Positions 28,390 through 38,364 of a stretch of 64,000 nucleotides of DNA are shown one piece after another (position 1 is the first letter of the stretch; each line of letters begins with the position of its first letter). The translations under genes and the position numbers were made by a program. Source of the stretch: Bacteroidales bacterium (GTDB lineage: Bacteria; Bacteroidota; Bacteroidia; Bacteroidales; UBA932); the NCBI GenBank assembly GCA_015060325.1, contig SUYQ01000011.1, positions 1 through 64,000 on the forward strand, written 5' to 3'. A model generated the notes under the pieces. That model did not search any database. It was not told the DNA's origin and worked only from the letters and a program-made list of their open reading frames with translations.

Positions 28390-28514
28390 TTATTTTTTCA
28401 TAAAACAGCCATTTTACAGTGGCTAGCAATTCATTAATTCACAATGACTTATAAGTATCTGCGTGCTCCCCTTTGACGGCACGCGCTTTCAGGATATAGC
28501 TGATTGTCAGTAAC

Positions 28515-29168
28515 TTACGCGCCAGTCTCCTTTCTATACAATTTATACCACGTGAACAGTGACCATATGCCGTTGATCAGGTATAGGCAGCTGACTATCG
28601 GCATGAATACCAGTCCTGCCTTCAGGTAGAGAGTCAGGTTGGCTATGTTAACAAACAGCCACGCTATCCAGCAGTCCCACTTCTTCAATGCAGAAAGGGT
28701 CTGGGCAGTAAGTATCAGCATCATGACCGCTCCATCCAGATAAGGAAGAGGATCCGGCCTTACATCTCCGACGAACCAATGAGTGCCCATCATGCTCATC
28801 ACCCATCCCCAGACTGCTGCCAAAACTGCCAGAATCACAACGACGGCACCTCTTTGAGGCCAAGTCAGCATTGACACTTTCAAGTCGCCGGATTCCGTTT
28901 CCTCGTCTATCTTCGGATGGCTCCAACGATACTGCCCCAATATGTTTATACCTAATGAGAGCGGCTGCAGAATCAGGTTTGCATACAGGTTCTTCTGCCA
29001 GAACACGAAAAACAGCAATGCAGTATAAAGATATCCTACATAGAAATTATACTTGCTGTTTCTGCCGGCCAGAAAGACTGTAGTCAGACCGAACACCGCC
29101 GACAGCAGATCTATCAGCAGTACAGGCTTTCCGCCCATCTCAAACAATATGGTGTTCCAAAATTCCAT
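28515..29168 (-). CDS. pnuC: Nicotinamide riboside transporter PnuC
   Basis: Multi-TM; 'GLTTVFLAGRNSKYNFYVGYLYTALLFFVFWQKNLYANLILQ', 'KKWDCWIAWLFVNIANLTLYLKAGL'. Confidence 0.88.
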   Translation of the reverse strand: MEFWNTILFEMGGKPVLLIDLLSAVFGLTTVFLAGRNSKYNFYVGYLYTALLFFVFWQKNLYANLILQPLSLGINILGQYRWSHPKIDEETESGDLKVSMLTWPQRGAVVVILAVLAAVWGWVMSMMGTHWFVGDVRPDPLPYLDGAVMMLILTAQTLSALKKWDCWIAWLFVNIANLTLYLKAGLVFMPIVSCLYLINGIWSLFTWYKLYRKETGA

Positions 29169-29188
29169 TTACATTTCTTTTTTTTACA

Positions 29189-29240
29189 GATCCTTCGCTG
29201 GCGCTCAGGATGACAAGGGGCGCTCAGGATGACAAGGGGC
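29189..29240 (-). repeat. Repeat head GATCCTTCGCTGGCGCTCAGGATGACA + one tail
   Basis: GATCCTTCGCTGGCGCTCAGGATGACAAGGGG followed by CGCTCAGGATGACAAGGGG. Confidence 0.9.
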
Positions 29241-29241
29241 A

Positions 29242-30681
29242 TTAACCGACAGAGCCCTCCAGGCTTACCTGCAGCAGCTTCTGCGCCTCCACTGCGAACT
29301 CCATCGGGAGTTTCGCCAGCACCTCTCGTGCATATCCGTTGACAATAAGCCCCACAGCCTCTTCCGGACCTATACCCCTCTGGTTGCAGTAGAACAGCTG
29401 GTCCTCACTGATCTTCGAAGTCGTCGCCTCGTGCTCCACAACAGCAGTCTTGTTTGCATTCTCAATATATGGGAACGTATGCGCTCCGCACTTGTCGCCT
29501 ATCAGCAGACTGTCGCACTGCGAATAGTTGCGGGCGTTGTCAGCTCCCGGCAGCATCTTCACCAGACCGCGGTAGCTGTTCTGGCTCCGACCTGCCGAAA
29601 TACCCTTGCTGATGATCCTGCTTCGGGTATTCCTGCCTATATGTATCATCTTCGTTCCGGTGTCCGCCTGCTGGAAGTTGTTTGTCACAGCAACAGAATA
29701 GAACTCCGACGAAGAATTGTCTCCCTTGAGGATGGTCGACGGATATTTCCATGTGATCGCAGAGCCTGTCTCCACCTGGGTCCATGACAGATGGCTTCCC
29801 GAACCCTTGCATATGCCCCTCTTGGTCACAAAGTTATAGATGCCTCCGCGTCCCTCCTTGTCACCGGGATACCAATTCTGTACTGTCGAATACTTGACCT
29901 CCGCATCCTTCTCCACTATGATCTCAACCACTGCTGCATGAAGCTGGTTCTCGTCACGCATAGGCGCCGTGCATCCTTCCATATAGCTCACATATGAGCC
30001 CTCGTCCGCAACGATCAGAGTCCTCTCGAACTGACCTGTACCTGCCGCATTGATGCGGAAGTAGCTTGACAGCTCCATAGGGCAGCGCACGCCCTTAGGA
30101 ATATATACGAAAGAGCCGTCGCTGAACACCGCAGAGTTCAACGCCGCATAGAAATTGTCACCCACAGGCACCACTGAAGCGAGGTATCTGCGGACAAGGT
30201 CCGGATGCTCGCGGACCGCCTCCGAGAACGAACAGAAGATGATGCCCTTCTCGGCGAGAGCCGCACGGAAAGTGGTCGTCACCGACACCGAGTCAAACAC
30301 TGCGTCGACAGCAACGCCGGCAAGGGCCGCCCTCTCGTGGAGCGGAATTCCGAGCTTGTCGAAAGTCTTCTCCAGCTCCGGATCGATCTCCTTCGGACGG
30401 TCTTCGTCCCTCTTCGGAGCCGCATAGTAGATGATGTCCTGAAAGTCTATCTCAGGAATGTCCAGATGCGCCCATGTCGGCAGAGGCATCTTCTGCCAGC
30501 GGCGGAATGCCTCGAGACGGAACTCTAGCATCCACTCCGGCTCGTCCTTCTTTGCCGAAATCAGGCGTATTATATCTTCATTGAGACCCTTGGGAATGAA
30601 CTCCTGCTCCACATCGGTCACGAAGCCGTGCTCGTATTCCTTGTCTGCAATGCCTTCCAATATTTCTTTGTCTTTACTCAT
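29242..30681 (-). CDS. sufB: Fe-S cluster assembly protein SufB
   Basis: '[64 protein letters not shown]'. Start at [10 protein letters not shown] (30681); the longer ORF start reads through repeats. Confidence 0.95.
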   Translation of the reverse strand: MSKDKEILEGIADKEYEHGFVTDVEQEFIPKGLNEDIIRLISAKKDEPEWMLEFRLEAFRRWQKMPLPTWAHLDIPEIDFQDIIYYAAPKRDEDRPKEIDPELEKTFDKLGIPLHERAALAGVAVDAVFDSVSVTTTFRAALAEKGIIFCSFSEAVREHPDLVRRYLASVVPVGDNFYAALNSAVFSDGSFVYIPKGVRCPMELSSYFRINAAGTGQFERTLIVADEGSYVSYMEGCTAPMRDENQLHAAVVEIIVEKDAEVKYSTVQNWYPGDKEGRGGIYNFVTKRGICKGSGSHLSWTQVETGSAITWKYPSTILKGDNSSSEFYSVAVTNNFQQADTGTKMIHIGRNTRSRIISKGISAGRSQNSYRGLVKMLPGADNARNYSQCDSLLIGDKCGAHTFPYIENANKTAVVEHEATTSKISEDQLFYCNQRGIGPEEAVGLIVNGYAREVLAKLPMEFAVEAQKLLQVSLEGSVG

Positions 30682-30693
30682 ATTCTTCGTATA

Positions 30694-30776
30694 GATCCCT
30701 CGACTACGCTCGGGATGACAGTAAATTCGGTCACTCGGGATGACAGTAAATTCAGTCGCTCGGGATGACAGTAAAA
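30694..30776 (-). repeat. Repeat head GATCCCTCGACTACGCTCGGGATGACA + two 25-26-bp tails
   Basis: CTCGGGATGACAGTAAATTC repeated three times. Confidence 0.92.
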
Positions 30777-30852
30777 CTGCTATCTCCACAAAGTACGGAC
30801 CGACAATGGCCCTAATTTGCAAAGATAGCAGTTTTTTAGAATATAGGCAGGT

Positions 30853-31725
30853 CTATAATTTCCTTGAAGGACTTTTCAGCATGAAAAATACCGGAAAAGT
30901 AAATGTCATGTTGACCTTTTCTCCATACTGGACCGCAGGAGTCCATTTTGGAGACTGCAGAACAACACGAACAGCTTCTGCGGCCATGGCGTGAGTGGTG
31001 GTTTCCAGAACCTCCACATCACCCAGATTGCCTTCCTTGTCGATAGTGAATTTCATCAGCACCCTGCCTTCAACACCATCATACTTATCCTGCGGCGGAT
31101 ATACCAGACGCTGATTGACCCATAATGAAAAAGCCTTGGTACCTTCTCCTCCAAATGAAGCCTTATGGTCATTGCGGCACAGATATTCAAAGTCAGCCTG
31201 CATCTTCTCCCAGCACGCGACTTGATCCGGAGTCAGCACAATATCTTCCATGACCGGGATGAACCCTCTGAGCTTCTTAGGAACCCTGTCATACTCTGTA
31301 CGAGGAGCGTCCCTGTCAATCTTACCCTCCTTTCTCGTCCTGATCTTCACAGGGCCTTTATGAATCCACAAGGTGTCAGGCCCGTCCTTATCACCCCACA
31401 GCCACATGCTCGCGGACTTGTTCCCGTCATGATAGAACATCTTTCCGTAGCCATGCCTCTTGCCATCAAGAAACTCGCCCTGATATACGTCTCCGGCACG
31501 GGTGTACTGATGTCCGTAACCAAATGCCTTGCCTTCGCTGAAAGTTCCTACCGTGATATATTTCTCAGAATAGCGCGCTCCCCGGCCTTCAGGCCACTGG
31601 CCTTCGTAGCGCCAGCCGTCACCTATGACGACAGTATCGCGCACCTCCTGGGCCGAAAGGATGTACGAAAGGGATAGAAGAATAATTGTCAATGTCCGTT
31701 TCATATCATCTGAATTAAAGGGCAA
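30853..31725 (-). CDS. Secreted MORN-repeat + TonB C-terminal-domain-like protein (paralogue A)
   Basis: Signal peptide; 'YEGQWPEGRGARYS', 'YQGEFLDGKRHGYGKMFYHDG' MORN repeats; C-terminal 'VLMKFTIDKEGNLGDVEVLETTTHAMAAEAVRVVLQSPKWTPAVQYGEKVNMTFTFPVFF'. Confidence 0.8.
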   Translation of the reverse strand: MPFNSDDMKRTLTIILLSLSYILSAQEVRDTVVIGDGWRYEGQWPEGRGARYSEKYITVGTFSEGKAFGYGHQYTRAGDVYQGEFLDGKRHGYGKMFYHDGNKSASMWLWGDKDGPDTLWIHKGPVKIRTRKEGKIDRDAPRTEYDRVPKKLRGFIPVMEDIVLTPDQVACWEKMQADFEYLCRNDHKASFGGEGTKAFSLWVNQRLVYPPQDKYDGVEGRVLMKFTIDKEGNLGDVEVLETTTHAMAAEAVRVVLQSPKWTPAVQYGEKVNMTFTFPVFFMLKSPSRKL

Positions 31726-32584
31726 ACACTACCGGGACGGTCAGGCGGACGTTTTTCTTTTCTCCGTTCTGCTCACCCGGAGTCCATTTAGGTGATTTTT
31801 CCACTGCTTTGACTGCCGCCTCGTTGAGGACCGGATCGGAGCCGAAGATTGCGTGCGCCTGCGACACAGTACCGTCCTTGAGGACTATGAACTCCACAAT
31901 GACAGTCCTGGATTCTCTGCCTGCCCTGTCTGAAACCGGATAGCTTATCTGCGAATTTACCCAAAGAGCAAAGTCATCAATATCGCCACCTTGGAATTTA
32001 GGCATCACCAGTCCAGCCTTTCTCACAATCATCAGATTGCGCTCCTCCCAAGCATTCTCCAACTCATTGAGAAATGTTTCCTGCCTTCTATTGAATATTG
32101 TTGGAGGATAGGCCGGTTTCGCCGGTGCATCAGCAGGTATAACTCCTCCTAGCTTGGAACTGTATGGATGAACGGTTTCTTTCAATTTTCCACGGGTGAA
32201 GTTGCCCACAAAAAAATTACCATCTGACCTGAACACAGTATCGCGTCCATGATAGCGGCCGTTTTTATAATCCCCTGCTACCACGACCCCATTATCCCTA
32301 TAGATGCGACCTTTCCCTGTTTCCTTGCCTCGTTTAAAATCACCCCAATAAACTTCGCCATTAGGCTTATAACAGACACATTTCCCATGAGGTTTTCCTT
32401 TATGGAAAGGGCCCATGACAAGTCCCTGATCATAAGAATACAGCACGCCGTAACCTTGCGGCCATTCACCTTCAAAGCGATACCTCTCTCTGGAAATGAC
32501 CTTATAGGTGTAATCTTGAGCGGAGAGCGATATTGACGACATTATCATGACCATCAATATCATAAGTGTTCGCGTAATTTTCAT
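31715..32584 (-). CDS. Secreted MORN-repeat + TonB C-terminal-domain-like protein (paralogue B)
   Basis: Same layout: 'YRFEGEWPQGYGVLYS..KGKPHGKCVCYKPNGEVYWGDFKRGKETGKGRIY' and 'VIVEFIVLKDGTVSQAHAIFGSDPVLNEAAVKAVEKSPKWTPGEQNGEKKNVRLTVPVVF'. Confidence 0.8.
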   Translation of the reverse strand: MKITRTLMILMVMIMSSISLSAQDYTYKVISRERYRFEGEWPQGYGVLYSYDQGLVMGPFHKGKPHGKCVCYKPNGEVYWGDFKRGKETGKGRIYRDNGVVVAGDYKNGRYHGRDTVFRSDGNFFVGNFTRGKLKETVHPYSSKLGGVIPADAPAKPAYPPTIFNRRQETFLNELENAWEERNLMIVRKAGLVMPKFQGGDIDDFALWVNSQISYPVSDRAGRESRTVIVEFIVLKDGTVSQAHAIFGSDPVLNEAAVKAVEKSPKWTPGEQNGEKKNVRLTVPVVFAL

Positions 32585-32612
32585 AATCTTAAGATTTAGT
32601 CTGCTAAATATA

Positions 32613-32652
32613 GTAAAAAAATCAGGGTAATCCGCACCGGACGCCCTGATTT
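32613..32652 (-). terminator. Terminator downstream of hppA
   Basis: Minus strand AAATCAGGG-N16-CCCTGATTT followed by TTTTT. Confidence 0.8.
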
Positions 32653-32698
32653 TTTCCTGATTTTTCCGACTTGAACTCCACCAAATCGCAAGTATTCA

Positions 32699-34903
32699 TT
32701 AATGAATAGCTACCGTCAGCATTGCCATCACGATGGAAACCATACTCATGAGCTTGATGAGGATATTAAGCGACGGTCCCGATGTATCCTTGAACGGGTC
32801 ACCTACTGTGTCGCCGGTCACTGTCGCCTTGTGAGCCTCAGAGTTCTTTCCGCCGAGGTGACCTTCCTCAACATACTTCTTGGCATTATCCCATGCTCCA
32901 CCAGAGTTGGACATGAATACAGCAAGGACGAAACCCGAACCGAGACCTCCGATAAGAAGACCCATCACACCTGCCGGACCGAGAAGAAGACCGACAATTA
33001 TAGGCACGATGATGGCGATCAGAGACGGCAGAAGCATCTCACGCTGAGCACCCTTTGTTGAAATCTCGACGCAACGCGCATAATCCGGTGTAGCCTCACG
33101 GGTGAGGATGCCCTTGATCTCACGGAACTGACGGCGCACCTCAGTCACCATGCTCTGAGCTGCACGACCTACGGCATTCATTGTAAGTCCGCAGAAAAGG
33201 AATGACATCATTGCGCCGATGAACACACCGACAAGAACCATAGGGTTCATAAGATCCATGTTATATCCCTTTACCACATCCAGTATGGTAGCATTGGAAG
33301 GATCGAAACCTATCTGCTCAACGGTCTTCACGCCGGACTCTACCAGATGGCTCAGACCGATCTTTATCTCCTCGATATAAGATGCAAGGAGCGCAAGGCC
33401 TGTGAGCGCTGCAGAACCGATGGCAAAGCCCTTTCCGGTCGCTGCAGTAGTATTTCCAAGAGCATCGAGAACATCAGTGCGCTGACGCACCTCCGGCTCA
33501 AGCTCACTCATCTGAGCATTACCTCCTGCATTGTCGGCGATAGGACCGTATGCATCGGTAGCAAGAGTGATACCGAGGGTAGACAGCATTCCGACAGCTG
33601 CGATGCCTATACCATATAGGCCTGTCGAAAGAGAAGCAGCAGACATATCAGTAAGACATGAAAGTTCGCATCCGTTAGCACACAGATATGCAAGCAGAAT
33701 TGCCACAGCAATCGTAATCACAGGAATTGCAGTGGAAAGCATACCGAGACCTACACCCGAGATTATCACGGTAGCTGGTCCGGTCTCTGCTGACTCTGCG
33801 AGTTTTTGAGTTGGTCTGTATGAATGAGATGTATAATATTCTGTTGCCTGACCGATGATCACACCGGCAGCAAGACCAACGACCACAGAGAGTGAGAATC
33901 CCCACCAGTTCTCCATTCCAAGAAGATACATGATGCCGAATGTAGCTACTGCGATAAGAATCGAGCTGAGGTTGGTTCCACGCCCGAGTGACTTAAGGAG
34001 ATCATTCATTCCTGCACCTTCCTTAGTGCGGACAACATAGATTCCGATGATGGAAAGAACTACACCGACAGCTGCAATGATCATAGGCGCCAGAATAGCC
34101 TTCATCTGGAGATCAGGACTGGCAGTAAAAGCCGCGGCTCCAAGAGCCATCGTCGCCAGAATCGATCCGCAGTAAGACTCATACAGGTCGGCTCCCATAC
34201 CAGCCACGTCTCCGACGTTATCACCTACATTGTCAGCGATTGTTGCAGGGTTACGAGGGTCATCCTCCGGGATTCCTGCCTCGACCTTGCCCACAAGATC
34301 GGCGCCGACATCGGCCGCCTTCGTATATATACCTCCTCCCACACGGGCAAAGAGAGCCTGGGTAGAAGCGCCCATACCGAATGTAAGCATTGTTGTGGTA
34401 ATGACAACCATCTTGTGAGTCACAGAAGCATCTTCAACGAATGCATTGAGAATCAGCCACCACAGAGCAATATCAAGCAGACCAAGTCCTACAACTGTGA
34501 GTCCCATTACAGCGCCGCTTCGGAAAGCAACCTTGAGACCTGAATTCAAAGATCGGCGCGCTGCGTTAGCAGTTCTTGCCGACGCATATGTAGCGGTCTT
34601 CATACCGATGAATCCAGCCAGACCGGAAAAGAGACCTCCAGTAAGGAAAGCAAAAGGCACCCATGGATTCTGCACTCCAAAATAGGCCAGGACTGCAAAA
34701 AGGACAGCAAGCACTGCAAATACAATGATCACAATCTTGTACTGCTGTTTCAGATAAGCCATTGCGCCTTCCCTTACAAACTGCGCAATCTGCTTCATCG
34801 TTGCAGTTCCTTCACTTTCCCTCATCATCTGACGGAAGAAGATGTAGGCGAACAGCAGTGCTATCACTGCCGCTGCCGGTACCAGATAGAATAGGTTATT
34901 CAT
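32699..34903 (-). CDS. hppA: Membrane-bound ion-translocating pyrophosphatase, probably K+-dependent type
   Basis: '[50 protein letters not shown]', '[19 protein letters not shown]' (A rather than K after GNTTA). Confidence 0.95.
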   Translation of the reverse strand: MNNLFYLVPAAAVIALLFAYIFFRQMMRESEGTATMKQIAQFVREGAMAYLKQQYKIVIIVFAVLAVLFAVLAYFGVQNPWVPFAFLTGGLFSGLAGFIGMKTATYASARTANAARRSLNSGLKVAFRSGAVMGLTVVGLGLLDIALWWLILNAFVEDASVTHKMVVITTTMLTFGMGASTQALFARVGGGIYTKAADVGADLVGKVEAGIPEDDPRNPATIADNVGDNVGDVAGMGADLYESYCGSILATMALGAAAFTASPDLQMKAILAPMIIAAVGVVLSIIGIYVVRTKEGAGMNDLLKSLGRGTNLSSILIAVATFGIMYLLGMENWWGFSLSVVVGLAAGVIIGQATEYYTSHSYRPTQKLAESAETGPATVIISGVGLGMLSTAIPVITIAVAILLAYLCANGCELSCLTDMSAASLSTGLYGIGIAAVGMLSTLGITLATDAYGPIADNAGGNAQMSELEPEVRQRTDVLDALGNTTAATGKGFAIGSAALTGLALLASYIEEIKIGLSHLVESGVKTVEQIGFDPSNATILDVVKGYNMDLMNPMVLVGVFIGAMMSFLFCGLTMNAVGRAAQSMVTEVRRQFREIKGILTREATPDYARCVEISTKGAQREMLLPSLIAIIVPIIVGLLLGPAGVMGLLIGGLGSGFVLAVFMSNSGGAWDNAKKYVEEGHLGGKNSEAHKATVTGDTVGDPFKDTSGPSLNILIKLMSMVSIVMAMLTVAIH

Positions 34904-35114
34904 ATATCAGTTTTTTAGTGGTATCAGTGTTTTTTTACGTAATAGGTTCAACAAAATTATTGATTATTTTGAGATTTACAAGAGGCAAAACCTATATTTT
35001 AAGTGACTGAGTGCCACTTTTTTAAAGATTGTGATTTTCATATGGACAACCGATTGACTTTTTTATTATATTTGCAAAACTCCGAAGAATGGTTCGGCTG
35101 TCAATCAGCCATAA

Positions 35115-35150
35115 ATAATAAAAAAATCCGCATGCCTTACATGCGGATTT
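35115..35150 (-). terminator. Strong rho-independent terminator after the GlpT-like gene
   Basis: Minus strand AAATCCGCATG-TAAGG-CATGCGGATTT followed by TTTTATTATT. Confidence 0.88.
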
Positions 35151-35156
35151 CATTAT

Positions 35157-36581
35157 TTATATCTCCATCTTCTTTCTGCCCCAGTTAAGCATCGGGAGGA
35201 GGAATGAGATGACCGCAGCTCCCAGCCAGAAGATCGACACATACGAGAAGTCGTATATCAGCTCTCCTGTGACAGGGTCAGGCGTCGCCATGCCGTCTAT
35301 CAGGACACCGCTTATTATGTTCATGAGACCGGCTGCAGCATATGAAGCAAGACCTACTATGCCGAGAGCTGCTCCGGTAGCCTTTCTTGGAACAAGATCA
35401 ACGGCCATCAGACCACCGACGAAGCAGATAAGCACTCCGATCGCGATACCGAAGAGGGCCATGGCGATGATGTTCACCGTCCACGAATCACCTCCATAGA
35501 AGAACAGGGCCAATGCCACCGCCTCTATGATGCCCGCGGTCAGGGCAGGCCATTTCCTGTCTCCCTTGAAAAGCCTGTCGGAAATCCATCCCGCACATAC
35601 GGTTCCGAGGATACCGGCTATGGTGTTGACAGCGATAATGGTTGAAGCCTCCATAAGTTCAAAGCCCTTGGTCTTCTGAAGGAAGAACATTCCCCACTCG
35701 TTGATGGCATAGCGGCTCATATACATGAACGCGCTTGAAAGGGCCAGAATCCATACGCCGGGGTGACGGAGCACAGCCCTCTGGATGCGCTTGGTCTCCG
35801 CTGCACTGTCCGCTGACCGGGCTGCCGTCTGAGAATTTTCCGCATCGAGTTCCTCCTGCGTCTTCTCGCCGGCGAGTACCTCCACAGGTGCAAGTCCCTT
35901 GCTCTCAGGAGTGTCATGAAGCCACAACGCTATGAGAGTCACTCCTATAGCTCCTGCAATGGAGGCACCGAAGAAGCCCCACTGCCATCCTGCGACAGAA
36001 ACGAGAGCCGCAACAAAGATGAAAGACAGACCCTCGCCGAAGTTATGGGATGCACTGAAGAATCCGTAGTATGTGCCTCTGATATTCAGAGGATACCATC
36101 TTGAAAGAGAGATGATCGCCGGAGGGGAGCCCATCGACTGGGACCATCCGTTGATTGTCCACATGATGGCGAACATCACGAACATAAGAGAGCTTGCGAT
36201 GCCGGCTACACCGCTCCACACTCCGAGCATACCCATCACGAAGTTTGCAAATGCAGAGATGACCAGACCTGTGGCCATGAACTTCTTGATGTTGCAGTAA
36301 TCTGCAAGGAAACCGTTCACGAACTTTCCCACAGCATATGTCCAATACAGACATGCGCCGATAATACCGAGCTGGGTAGCATCCAGCACGCCGGAGTCGA
36401 TGATAGGCTCCTTCATCACATTAAGCGATGTGCGGCACACATAATAAAGGCTATAGCCCAAGGTGGCTGCCACAAAAGCCTGGAACCTCAGTCTCTTGTA
36501 CTTCTTGTCCGCCTGACCGACAGGAAGCTTCTCGGCAGAAGGCTGGCTTACTTTATAAAATTCTGTTATTCTTTTCAGCAT
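35157..36581 (-). CDS. OPA-family MFS transporter, GlpT-like
   Basis: 12-TM; 'GYSLYYVCRTSLNVMKEPII', 'NGWSQSMGSPPAIISLSRWYPLNIRGTYYGFFSASHNFGEGLSF' typical of GlpT/UhpT-type organophosphate antiporters. Confidence 0.88.
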   Translation of the reverse strand: MLKRITEFYKVSQPSAEKLPVGQADKKYKRLRFQAFVAATLGYSLYYVCRTSLNVMKEPIIDSGVLDATQLGIIGACLYWTYAVGKFVNGFLADYCNIKKFMATGLVISAFANFVMGMLGVWSGVAGIASSLMFVMFAIMWTINGWSQSMGSPPAIISLSRWYPLNIRGTYYGFFSASHNFGEGLSFIFVAALVSVAGWQWGFFGASIAGAIGVTLIALWLHDTPESKGLAPVEVLAGEKTQEELDAENSQTAARSADSAAETKRIQRAVLRHPGVWILALSSAFMYMSRYAINEWGMFFLQKTKGFELMEASTIIAVNTIAGILGTVCAGWISDRLFKGDRKWPALTAGIIEAVALALFFYGGDSWTVNIIAMALFGIAIGVLICFVGGLMAVDLVPRKATGAALGIVGLASYAAAGLMNIISGVLIDGMATPDPVTGELIYDFSYVSIFWLGAAVISFLLPMLNWGRKKMEI

Positions 36582-36597
36582 ATCAATCCATTGGTTT

Positions 36598-37377
36598 TTA
36601 GAAGATACTGTTCAGTACTGAAGCAAGTCTATAACCGGCATAGAGGATCTGAGTCTCTATCAGCGGCAGAGCCTCATTGACAAAGTCCTGGGCTACATTT
36701 TCTCCCGGAGCAGACATTTCAAACTGCACTTCGCATCTGCGTGCATTGTCCTCAAGCCAATCAACCGGAGTACCCGCAACGATAGCCTTGATCTCATTTG
36801 CAGACTTTCTGTCCAGTTCCTCAGCCCACTCGCTCACGGACCATATGCGAGAAGACTGTATGGCAGTCTCATCCCATACGGTATGAATCTTAATCTCCTT
36901 GACGGGCTTGATGTATCCGCCACCGAACTTTACCTTGTAATTCTGATTCCGGCCCAGATAATAAACATGTGCAGGGCAATGCATATCACCGACAAGATGG
37001 ATGAGGTACTTGATGTTGACCGCGACCGTAGAATCCGGAAGATTCTTGTAATCTTTGAGGATCTCCATAGCCTGGTTTATGCCATAGATGGCATCTCCCT
37101 CCTCTGGATACGGAGAATACTTGAGGTTCTCATCCACTCTTGCCACATGCCACTTGGTCGTGAATGCATATTCCGGAGTGTGACGGTACTCGTCCATCCA
37201 CTTGGCGTAATATACGATGGAGTGGTCTCCAAGGTACTTTTCGATCACCTTCCGTGCGGAAGACTTGAGATTGTTGTCGGCAATCTTGGCTATGGTCTCA
37301 TGCCCTTCTCTTCCCCAGCCGAAGGCCGAACTGCTCATGAGCAGTCCGGCCATCAATATGAGTATGAACCTTTTCAT
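36598..37377 (-). CDS. S1/P1 nuclease-family phosphodiesterase
   Basis: Mature N-terminus WGREGHETIAKIA; 'YLIHLVGDMHCPAHV', 'HTVWDETAI' Zn-ligand motifs. Confidence 0.9.
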   Translation of the reverse strand: MKRFILILMAGLLMSSSAFGWGREGHETIAKIADNNLKSSARKVIEKYLGDHSIVYYAKWMDEYRHTPEYAFTTKWHVARVDENLKYSPYPEEGDAIYGINQAMEILKDYKNLPDSTVAVNIKYLIHLVGDMHCPAHVYYLGRNQNYKVKFGGGYIKPVKEIKIHTVWDETAIQSSRIWSVSEWAEELDRKSANEIKAIVAGTPVDWLEDNARRCEVQFEMSAPGENVAQDFVNEALPLIETQILYAGYRLASVLNSIF

Positions 37378-38312
37378 CAGTCGTGTCTCCCTACCGAACG
37401 TAGATAATCTATAAGCAGTTCCGGACGGTCGGTCTGGATCATGGTGAATCCCATATCCAGATACTGTCCGTAGACATCAGCAGGATCAGCCGCTTCGTAT
37501 GCAGCATCATCGTCATTGCCGTATCCGCCGCAAAGCGATGGCCATAATGTATTCACCCATGCCTTCGAACCTGTCTCAAGAATCTTGGCGACACAATTGT
37601 CCAACTCCTCGCCCGGATACTGCCAGCACACTTCATATGCCATAGGCACCACTCCCTTTTCCTGATATTCCGCGAAAAGAGCCTGACCCTTTGGCTTGTT
37701 GATGTCGATGATAGGCATGTAAAGAAGGTTGTTCTCGTGCTTTGACATATCCTCATTCACCTTGTCGATATTGCTCTTGCCCTTCATGAGCACCTGGCCT
37801 GTGACGCCAAGCTCGTTTGCGAGCTCCACGATCTCCTTATAGTAAGGATAGGCATGGTCCACATTGACAAGAATCCTGTCCTTGCAGCAGAGGAGGGCCT
37901 CGCGAAGGGTCGGAACCTTGATGGTGTCGGTCACGACATTGTGGGCGCGTCTCATGTTGAAGGTCATCAGGGAATCATAGGTGATGTCGCTTACAAGACC
38001 CTTTCCGTTGGTCATGCGGTCGATCGTCTTGTCGTGCATCAGGACAAGGACACTATCCTTTGTCATCTTCACGTCAAGCTCCATCATATCCACACCCATA
38101 CGGATCACTGACTCGATAGCCGGAATGGAATTCTCAGGATAGTTTCTCCAGTCACCTCTGTGGGAGATGACCACGACGTAATCAGAATTAGGGTCATTGA
38201 TCTCTGCGAGAATCTTCTCGACCCTGTTGGCATATTGCTGCTCCTGCTTCGGAGCACACGCTGCGATCAAAAGCGCAGCAGCTAGAACAAAAAGAACATT
38301 GATTCTTTTCAT
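37377..38312 (-). CDS. Glycerophosphodiester phosphodiesterase family lipoprotein
   Basis: 'VVISHRGDWRNYPENSIPAIESVIRMGVDMMELDVKMTKDSVLVLMHDKTIDRMTNGKG' GDPD catalytic motif; start at MKRINVLFVLAAALLIAACAPK. Confidence 0.92.
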   Translation of the reverse strand: MKRINVLFVLAAALLIAACAPKQEQQYANRVEKILAEINDPNSDYVVVISHRGDWRNYPENSIPAIESVIRMGVDMMELDVKMTKDSVLVLMHDKTIDRMTNGKGLVSDITYDSLMTFNMRRAHNVVTDTIKVPTLREALLCCKDRILVNVDHAYPYYKEIVELANELGVTGQVLMKGKSNIDKVNEDMSKHENNLLYMPIIDINKPKGQALFAEYQEKGVVPMAYEVCWQYPGEELDNCVAKILETGSKAWVNTLWPSLCGGYGNDDDAAYEAADPADVYGQYLDMGFTMIQTDRPELLIDYLRSVGRHD

Positions 38313-38364
38313 AAGTCTGTTATGTGCTTGGTTAAAAAATCTATTAAAGTTAAGAAATATTTGA

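Noticed and set aside
30682-30822. N-terminal extension of SufB ([21 protein letters not shown])
   Set aside because: Produced by reading through the repeat array; the conserved SufB start is [10 protein letters not shown] at 30681.
35157-36581. Confident naming of the transporter as GlpT
   Set aside because: GlpT, UhpT and other OPA antiporters cannot be separated by eye, so the symbol was left blank.
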